Of a DNA stretch of 64,000 nt, positions 58,731 through 64,000 are shown piece by piece (within the stretch, counting starts at the first letter, position 1; each line of letters opens with the position of its first letter). The notes beneath the pieces were generated by a model that worked only from the letters and a program-made list of their open reading frames with translations, was not told the DNA's origin and ran no database searches. The position numbers and the translations under genes were made by a program. The DNA is from Myxococcus sp. CA023. Lineage in GTDB: Bacteria; Myxococcota; Myxococcia; Myxococcales; Myxococcaceae. The stretch spans positions 30,528-94,527 of the forward strand of contig NZ_JAAEAH010000029.1 in assembly GCF_010998615.1 (NCBI RefSeq), written 5' to 3'.

Positions 58731-59851
58731 CGCAGGGCTTCGCGAATCTCCCACTCGTAGACGGTGAGCCCGTCACGGCGGAGGTTGGGGAGCAAGTCTC
58801 CGAAGGCATTGGCCTCCAGCACCCGGTGCCCGGTGAAGTGCTCCTCGTACATGAGGTCGATGCCCACGTGCAGGCAGTCATGGGCCCGCGCCACGGTGCG
58901 GCAGCTCTGCATGGCATCCGCGAGCTCGTTCCGTGGCACCGCCGCGTGGAAGTCGTCCAGGTCCCCCCGCCAGCCGCCCAGGTGCAGGTTGGTGATGGGC
59001 CGCATGCTCTGCCGCACCACCGTGAAGGCCGGTTCGCCTCGGACCATCAGCACCCGGCAGTCGAAGTAGTCGCCGCCCAGCCGGGCCTTGGGAATCGAGC
59101 GCTCTACCTGTGAGCCTTCGCCCAGCAGATACGTGAGGATTTCATCCACCTGCTCGGGGTTCTCGACGCGGCGGACCTTCAGCGAGTTGTACCAGCCCGT
59201 CTTCGCCACTTCGATGGTGGTGGTCAGCGTGTCCGCCGAGCGCCCCCGCCGGTAGATGGCGAGGCACGACGCGGAGGAGCCACACGATACCTTCACGAAC
59301 ACCTCGCGGCAGTCCTCCTCCCGCATCCGTTCGCGGAGTGATTCCACGTTCGTGACACCGTCCAGCGGCTCGGGAACCGACACGCCCAGGGCGGCGTAGC
59401 GGCGGGAGGTGATGCGCTTGTCGAAGAGGTCCGCGATGGCGGAGGGCTTCTGGAGGATGCGCCAGCGGGGATGCGCCGCGAAGATGGACTCCAGCTCCGC
59501 CAGGACTCGCAGGAAGCCCAGGTGGTGCTGCCGGGGGCTGAGAATCCGGCCGTGGTCCACGGGCAGGCGGTCCACCTGCTCTGGCGTCAGGACGGAGCAG
59601 CCCTGGCCCAGGGCGTCCGCGTAGCCCCGCTTGAGCAGGGCCTTCTCCACGTCCCAGTTCTCGCCCGTGGAGTCGATGCGGACGAGCGCCTCCGAGTCCG
59701 GCAGGTCCGCCAGGAGCCCCGTCGACGCCAGCAGCTCGCGCCAGGGCACGACGTGCGCGGAGGGAAGCCCCTGCCTGGCGAGGGCGTCCTGGAACAGCGT
59801 GACGCGCCGGTTCTCCGGATTGCCGATGAGGATGAACGGAGGCGCGCCCAT
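58718..59851 (-). CDS. STM4014-type ATP-grasp protein
   Basis: The 377-residue protein resembles an ATP-grasp ligase: V-F-V-K-V-S-C-G-S-S-A in the nucleotide-binding region, Y-F-D-C-R-V-L-M-V-R-G-E, and the metal motif V-L-E-A-N-A-F-G-D-L-L-P-N near residue 355. ATP-grasp enzymes join a carboxylate to an amine or thiol through an acyl phosphate. It matches the STM4014 family and lies 9 bases downstream of the second WGR-LRR gene on the same strand, so the LRR proteins and this ligase are co-expressed. Substrate unknown. Confidence 0.85.
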   Translation of the reverse strand: MGAPPFILIGNPENRRVTLFQDALARQGLPSAHVVPWRELLASTGLLADLPDSEALVRIDSTGENWDVEKALLKRGYADALGQGCSVLTPEQVDRLPVDHGRILSPRQHHLGFLRVLAELESIFAAHPRWRILQKPSAIADLFDKRITSRRYAALGVSVPEPLDGVTNVESLRERMREEDCREVFVKVSCGSSASCLAIYRRGRSADTLTTTIEVAKTGWYNSLKVRRVENPEQVDEILTYLLGEGSQVERSIPKARLGGDYFDCRVLMVRGEPAFTVVRQSMRPITNLHLGGWRGDLDDFHAAVPRNELADAMQSCRTVARAHDCLHVGIDLMYEEHFTGHRVLEANAFGDLLPNLRRDGLTVYEWEIREALRQLP

Positions 59852-59860
59852 GAAGCCGGA

Positions 59861-61210
59861 CTACTCGCTTACCGCGACGTAGCGGCCGCCTTCGTCATCG
59901 TCGTAGATGTCGCGTTGGTTCCCCGCCGCCACGTCCGGGCACAACGAGGCCAGCAGCTTCACGCCTTTACGCGTGAGCTGGTTCTGCGACACGTCCAGCT
60001 TCTTGAGGTGCTTGAACGCCGCCGCGTTCGCCACCAGGACCGCCGCGTCGGAGTCCATCAGCGTGCCCTTCGACAAGTCCAGCGACTCCAACTGCTTCAG
60101 CACCTTGGCCTTCGGCAGCACGGTCGCGAGCTCGTCGGAGAAAGCCGCGTTGCACAGTCCCAGATGCTTCAGGTTCGGCAGCTCCGTGGCATCGAGGATG
60201 GACTGGATGTCGCTCGGGCGGCACCGTCCGCCGTACTCCTCGCTGCCGAACCAGACTTCCAACTGCTCCAGCTTCGGCCACTTCGCACTGGCGATGGACT
60301 GCACCGCGGGCCGAGGAAGGCCGCCCGACTCCATCGTGAAGCGACGCAGCTCCGGCAGCTCCACCGGCCCCAGGCGCACCTCTCCGCCACGCAGCCTCAA
60401 GGTGGTGAGGTGGGGCAGGGCCTTGAGCAGGGGCGCGAGGTTCCCCAGCTTGACCCAGGAGATCTCCGACTCGTCCGGGAAGACGAAGTCACCAATGAAC
60501 AGCCGCTGAAGCGTCTTCGGCGCCAGCTTGGTGACGACCTTGATGAGGTCGCCGTACTCGTTGTCACCGTCGTTGTCCGGCAGGCCGAGCGTCAGCTCCT
60601 GGAGGAACCGCGCGGAGGGGCTGCGGAGCAGCATTGTCAGTGTTTCGACGACGTCGAAGTCGGCGTCCGAGTCGAACCTCGGCGCCGCGACGCGCGCGCC
60701 ACGGATGAAGCCCAGGTGCCACTCCAGCGTCAGGGCCTTCTCGCCGAGCATCGACGTGAGGCCCACGCCCAGCAGTGCTCCCTGGTGCTTCTTGTACAGG
60801 GCCGCGACCTTCCGCTTGAGGTTGGTGGCCTCCGCGCCCTGTGCCTGGCGCTGCGCGTGCTGGAGCGCAATCAGCTCACCGCGCGGGTCGCCCTGGCCCT
60901 GGAGCCAATCAGCGTAGACGAGGTAGCCGTCGTCAGAATCCGGAGCTTGGAGGATGGCGGCCTCCAGCTCCGGGTTCGTCTTGGCCGCGGGCGCCGTGTC
61001 CTTCGGCTTGATGCGCGTGTACCCCTTCTTCGTCTTCTCCAGGACCTGCTTCTGGTACGCCTGCAGCGCTTCATACGCCTGCTTGAACTTCTGGGTCTTC
61101 TCCTGGCCCTCCGCGCCGATGCGGCCCCAGCGGGTGGTGACGACGGTGTCCTTCCGTTCGATTTCCCAGAACTTGCTCGAAGTGCCTTCCGTGTACTCGA
61201 AGCGCGGCAT
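59861..61210 (-). CDS. STM4015-type WGR/leucine-rich-repeat protein, copy 2
   Basis: The 449-residue protein begins with a WGR domain (S-S-K-F-W-E-I-E-R, then T-T-R-W-G-R-I-G). A TIGR02996-like linker module follows (N-P-E-L-E-A-A-I-L-Q...L-V-Y-A-D-W-L-Q-G-Q-G-D-P-R-G-E) at about 80-120, then leucine-rich repeats from about 200 to 420 (L-P-H-L-T-T-L-R-L-R-G, L-P-N-L-K-H-L-G-L-C-N, L-K-K-L-D-V-S-Q-N). The tail reads G-N-Q-R-D-I-Y-D-D-D-E-G-G-R-Y-V-A-V-S-E. WGR domains occur in PARP and other nucleic-acid-binding proteins. It is a tandem paralogue of the gene at 61241. It may be a substrate or carrier of the cassette enzymes; this is inference. Confidence 0.88.
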   Translation of the reverse strand: MPRFEYTEGTSSKFWEIERKDTVVTTRWGRIGAEGQEKTQKFKQAYEALQAYQKQVLEKTKKGYTRIKPKDTAPAAKTNPELEAAILQAPDSDDGYLVYADWLQGQGDPRGELIALQHAQRQAQGAEATNLKRKVAALYKKHQGALLGVGLTSMLGEKALTLEWHLGFIRGARVAAPRFDSDADFDVVETLTMLLRSPSARFLQELTLGLPDNDGDNEYGDLIKVVTKLAPKTLQRLFIGDFVFPDESEISWVKLGNLAPLLKALPHLTTLRLRGGEVRLGPVELPELRRFTMESGGLPRPAVQSIASAKWPKLEQLEVWFGSEEYGGRCRPSDIQSILDATELPNLKHLGLCNAAFSDELATVLPKAKVLKQLESLDLSKGTLMDSDAAVLVANAAAFKHLKKLDVSQNQLTRKGVKLLASLCPDVAAGNQRDIYDDDEGGRYVAVSE

Positions 61211-61240
61211 GGTGTGACCCCCCTGGAGTGCGCTGCGACG

Positions 61241-62596
61241 CTACTCACCCACCGCGGAGTAGCGGTACTCCTCTTCGTAGTCGCGCTGGTTGCCCACGTT
61301 GGCGTGGGGAATCGCCTTGGGCAGCAGCGACTGGCCTTCGTCCGTCAGCGTGTTCTCCGTGACGTCGAGCTGCTTGAGGTGGGCGAAGGCCGCCGCCTTG
61401 TCCGCCAAGGCGCGCGCGCCCTCGTCGGACAGGGTGCCCATGGAGATGTCCAGCGTCTCCAACTGCGGGAGCACCTTCGCGGTGGGCAGCGCCTGGGCGA
61501 GCGCGTCCGTGAACTCGGAGTTGCGCAGGCCCAGCTGCTTGAGGTTCGGCAGGCCCTTGCCGTCGAGGATGGGCTGGATGTCCTCCACGCCGCCCTCCGC
61601 GCCGTAGTTGTCGCTGCCGAACCACACCTCCAGGCGCTCCAGCTTCGGCCACTTCGCGTTGGCGATGGACTTGACGGCCGAAAGCGGCAGGCCGCCCGTC
61701 TCCACCGTGAACTCGCGCAGCTCGGGTAGGTCGATGGCGCCCAGCTCCAGCTCACCGCCGCGCAGCCGCAGCTTGCGCAGGTCGGGCAGCACCTTGAGCA
61801 GGGCGGAGATGTCGGTCAGGTGCGTCCAGGAAATCTCGGTGTCGTCCGGGTACTCGAAGTCACCGATGAAGAGCTCCTGAATCGTCTTCGAGCCCCCGGC
61901 CTCGACGAGCGCCTGGACGGTCTCACCGTACTCGTTTTCACCGTCGAAGCTCGCCATGCCGATGGTGAGGCCGCGGATGAAGCGCGCGGAGGGGTGCTTG
62001 AGCAGCGCCCCGGCCGTCTCCGGGACGTTGAAGTCAGAGTCGTATTCCTTCTGGCCCACGCGCGCGGAGCGGATGAAGCCCAGGTGCCACTCCAGGGACA
62101 GCTCCTCCGACTTCACCCCGGCCGCCAACTCGCCGAGCAGTAGCGTCTGGTACTTCTTGATGTGCGCCGTGGCCTTGCGCTTCAGGTCGCTGGCCTCCGT
62201 GCCGCTGGCCTGGGAGGCCGCGTGCTGGATGGCGATGAGCTCGCCGCGCGGGTCGCCCTGGCCCTGGAGCCAGTCGCTGTAGACGAGGTACGCGTCCACG
62301 TTGTCCGGGTCCTTGAGGATGGCGGCCTCGAGTTCCGGATTGGATGCAGGCTCTTCACCCCCACCGCCTTCGGAATCGTCATCGTCGCTCTTGTCGGCCA
62401 GGACGTAGCCCTTCTTCTCCTTCTCGCGGACGAGCTTGTCGTGCTCCTTCTGGGCCTCAGCGGGAGAGCCGAAGGTCTGGGTCTTCTCCTGGCCGTCGGT
62501 GCCGATGCGGCCCCACCGCGCGGTGAAGCTGCTGCCGGAGAGGTTGATTTCCCAGAACTTGCTGGAGCTGCCTTCCTTGAACTCGTACCGCGGCAT
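61241..62596 (-). CDS. STM4015-type WGR/leucine-rich-repeat protein, copy 1
   Basis: The 451-residue paralogue has the same order of parts: WGR domain at 1-45 (S-S-K-F-W-E-I-N, A-R-W-G-R-I-G), an acidic linker (D-D-D-D-S-E-G-G-G-G), the TIGR02996-like block (N-P-E-L-E-A-A-I-L-K, S-D-W-L-Q-G-Q-G-D-P-R-G-E), LRRs, and a tail G-N-Q-R-D-Y-E-E-E-Y-R-Y-S-A-V-G-E. By eye about half of the residues match copy 2. A 30-base gap separates the copies. The second copy is an expansion over the single STM4015 gene I recall for Salmonella. Confidence 0.88.
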   Translation of the reverse strand: MPRYEFKEGSSSKFWEINLSGSSFTARWGRIGTDGQEKTQTFGSPAEAQKEHDKLVREKEKKGYVLADKSDDDDSEGGGGEEPASNPELEAAILKDPDNVDAYLVYSDWLQGQGDPRGELIAIQHAASQASGTEASDLKRKATAHIKKYQTLLLGELAAGVKSEELSLEWHLGFIRSARVGQKEYDSDFNVPETAGALLKHPSARFIRGLTIGMASFDGENEYGETVQALVEAGGSKTIQELFIGDFEYPDDTEISWTHLTDISALLKVLPDLRKLRLRGGELELGAIDLPELREFTVETGGLPLSAVKSIANAKWPKLERLEVWFGSDNYGAEGGVEDIQPILDGKGLPNLKQLGLRNSEFTDALAQALPTAKVLPQLETLDISMGTLSDEGARALADKAAAFAHLKQLDVTENTLTDEGQSLLPKAIPHANVGNQRDYEEEYRYSAVGE

Positions 62597-62646
62597 GGCC
62601 CGTCCTTCGTCCGTTGCGCCGGGTGGGGCGCGTTGTGAGACGGACG

Positions 62647-64000
62647 CTAGAGAAGCCCTTGCGCAAGCTCAAGCGTTACGCCGACCCATGCCTCCCAATG
62701 CGCGCTGCTGAGGGCTGCGCCCATCGGCGCTTCCGACTTTCGAGAATCCAGGTCTTCTCGCTTGTCTCGGATGTTTCGCACGCGAGGAGAGGGGCCGCTG
62801 AGGTCGAGCACGTGCCGCTCGACGCGGGAGGCGCCGGGATGAAACAGCTTCTCGACTTGACTGCTTGCGTCGAGGAGCACCAGGTCCACCCGGGCGCGCT
62901 TCGCACGCTCTTCCGCATCCGTCAGGACCTCGTCGAGCGTGGAGGCGGTGAGGACCTCCGCCGTGCCACGGGCGCGCCACTCGCGCAGCAGCAGCTCGCA
63001 GAGGCCGCGTTCAGCCTCCAGGGGGGCAGCGCCGTCATGGGCGTGCAGGAAGACGGCGCGGAAGTGGAGCTCCTCGCTGCCCAGCCAGAGGGAGAGCCGC
63101 CGCACGAGGCAGAGCAGCAGGCCCATTGACACCACGACGCGCTGCCAGCGGACCCCCGCGTCCTTCACGCGCGCATCCACGAGGTCCGGCGGCAGGACGA
63201 AGGTGATGACGCGCCGGCGGCGAACGGAGATGCTCTCGTCGCGCGTGTAGTAGAGGAGTTCGCCCTCCACATAGCGCACGTCGAAGAGGTCGAGGTTGGG
63301 CTCGTCCTCCATGTAGACCAGCTCGGAGGTGACGAGGTTCTCCAGGCTGCCTACGTTGGACACGGAGGAGAATCCACCTTGTGGGAAGGCGGCCTCGTCC
63401 TCCAACGCCATGGGGAGCGGTGCGGTGCTCACAGGGCGGGCGCGGAGCTTGGGCGGCAGGGTTCGCGACAGGGCCTCCGCCGCCTCCACTGCTTGCTCCA
63501 AAGCCATCCGCTGCGCCTTGCCCTGGAGGTGTTCCAGGTTCTCCAGCGTGAATGACTCCGCGTCGCCGAGCAGGGCATGGGCGCGCCGGGCCGCGCTCGC
63601 CAGGGCTTCGTAGCCTTCCGTGAGCCGTTCCAACGCGGTGCTGGTTCCTGATTCGCGCAGGGCCGTGTAGCCCGTCTGGAGCAACTCCGTGGGCGGACGC
63701 TCCAGGACGCGCCGGGTCAGGGCGGGGCTCACCGGGCTTCCCGCCGTGAAACCCATGCGGGTCAGGATGCGCGCGACGAGGAAGGCGACACCTCGCGGCC
63801 GGAGCGTCTCGGGCAACCGTGCGAGGGCGGCGGAGACCGCCTCCAGGTGGGGCTCCGCGGCCAGGCGCGCCAGCACGTGGTCGTCATACGCGCGCACCGC
63901 TGCGCGCAGCCGAGGCTGGGTATCGGGAACGGGCGCGGAGGGCGCGAGCGGAACCCCCGCGACGAGCCGGCCGAGGTCCGCGATCAGGGCGGGTGGGGGC
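62647..64000 (-). CDS. Unknown protein, 5' end outside window
   Basis: The frame is open from TAG 62647-62649 to the right edge; upstream codons past GTG 63897 still read as plausible protein (A-L-I-A-D-L-G-R-L-V-A), so the true start is beyond 64000. The visible part has an Ala/Leu/Glu-rich helical N-terminal half, a middle segment with V-T-S-E-L-V-Y-M-E-D-E-P-N-L-D-L-F-D-V, and a hydrophobic stretch V-S-M-G-L-L-L-C-L-V near two thirds. I recognise no family. It lies 50 bases upstream of the first WGR-LRR gene on the same strand and could be part of that transcript. Confidence 0.7.
   Translation of the reverse strand, partial: PPPALIADLGRLVAGVPLAPSAPVPDTQPRLRAAVRAYDDHVLARLAAEPHLEAVSAALARLPETLRPRGVAFLVARILTRMGFTAGSPVSPALTRRVLERPPTELLQTGYTALRESGTSTALERLTEGYEALASAARRAHALLGDAESFTLENLEHLQGKAQRMALEQAVEAAEALSRTLPPKLRARPVSTAPLPMALEDEAAFPQGGFSSVSNVGSLENLVTSELVYMEDEPNLDLFDVRYVEGELLYYTRDESISVRRRRVITFVLPPDLVDARVKDAGVRWQRVVVSMGLLLCLVRRLSLWLGSEELHFRAVFLHAHDGAAPLEAERGLCELLLREWRARGTAEVLTASTLDEVLTDAEERAKRARVDLVLLDASSQVEKLFHPGASRVERHVLDLSGPSPRVRNIRDKREDLDSRKSEAPMGAALSSAHWEAWVGVTLELAQGLL

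Noticed and set aside
59471..61729. Long plus-strand open frame opposite the ATP-grasp and WGR-LRR genes
   Set aside because: It runs antisense across three gene boundaries with no recognisable protein; the minus-strand genes have full domains.
62608..62646. Inverted repeat CGTCCGT/ACGGACG between the last gene and the first WGR-LRR gene
   Set aside because: Arms are only 7 bases, the loop is 25 bases and there is no T-run; too weak to call a terminator or operator.

Overview
The window is very GC-rich and densely coded, with strong third-position G/C bias. Its gene families (WGR/TIGR02996-type repeat proteins, HEAT and NHL repeat proteins, many secreted lipoproteins, an M36 protease with fibronectin repeats, a DUF2169/DUF4150 type VI effector locus, a eukaryote-like sphingosine-1-phosphate lyase) point to a myxobacterium of the Myxococcus/Corallococcus type. 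This is inferred from gene content only. No rRNA, tRNA, CRISPR array, insertion sequence or replication origin was recognised.

Layout. 1-402 is the 3' end of a secreted protein with a P/proprotein-convertase-like domain. 462-1907 is an amidase. 1995-8275 (minus strand) is a compact class II lanthipeptide cluster: a LanM synthetase, two tandem precursor genes with near-identical leaders and different cores, a 71-residue HlyD-like membrane stub, and a C39 peptidase/ABC exporter. A truncated GMC-oxidoreductase start lies on the far side of its promoter region. 8670-17743 holds a SWI/SNF helicase coupled to a DUF885 metallopeptidase, a DmpA-like P1 peptidase, a HEAT protein and a PldA-like barrel protein.

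17750-24224 is a run of minus-strand cell-envelope genes (lipoprotein hydrolase, porin, NHL lipoprotein, Omp85-like barrel, Tat alpha/beta hydrolase) facing a TetR regulator. 24247-30587 carries a secreted nuclease-like lipoprotein and a second TetR module that controls, across a clear palindrome, a Baeyer-Villiger-type monooxygenase and a secreted NHL protein. 30605-38474 holds a small unknown gene, an AI-2E-type transporter, an M36 fungalysin-like protease, a GT39-like membrane protein and a bacterioferritin-like protein. 38722-41864 pairs an FGGY sugar kinase with a sphingosine-1-phosphate lyase.

41852-47621 (minus) is a complete type VI accessory/effector operon: DUF2169, a cysteine-less ketosynthase-like protein, a DUF4150 PAAR-like tip, an AHH nuclease toxin, an Imm11-type immunity protein, DUF6484 and a TIGR02270 HEAT protein. 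47967-54842 has an iron alcohol dehydrogenase/ABM monooxygenase pair, a lipoprotein with a discoidin and a heparin-lyase-like domain, a large AAA-TPR regulator-like protein and a LOG-like nucleotide-binding protein.

55008-62596 is the region I rate highest: a full STM4011-STM4015-type cassette in two convergent operons. It has a HAD phosphatase, a sulfatase-fold hydrolase, two different radical SAM enzymes, an ATP-grasp protein and two tandem WGR-LRR proteins that share a conserved C-terminal tail. The family is widespread but, to my knowledge, has no assigned function. The gene set suggests a protein or small-molecule modification pathway. An unknown protein runs off the right edge.
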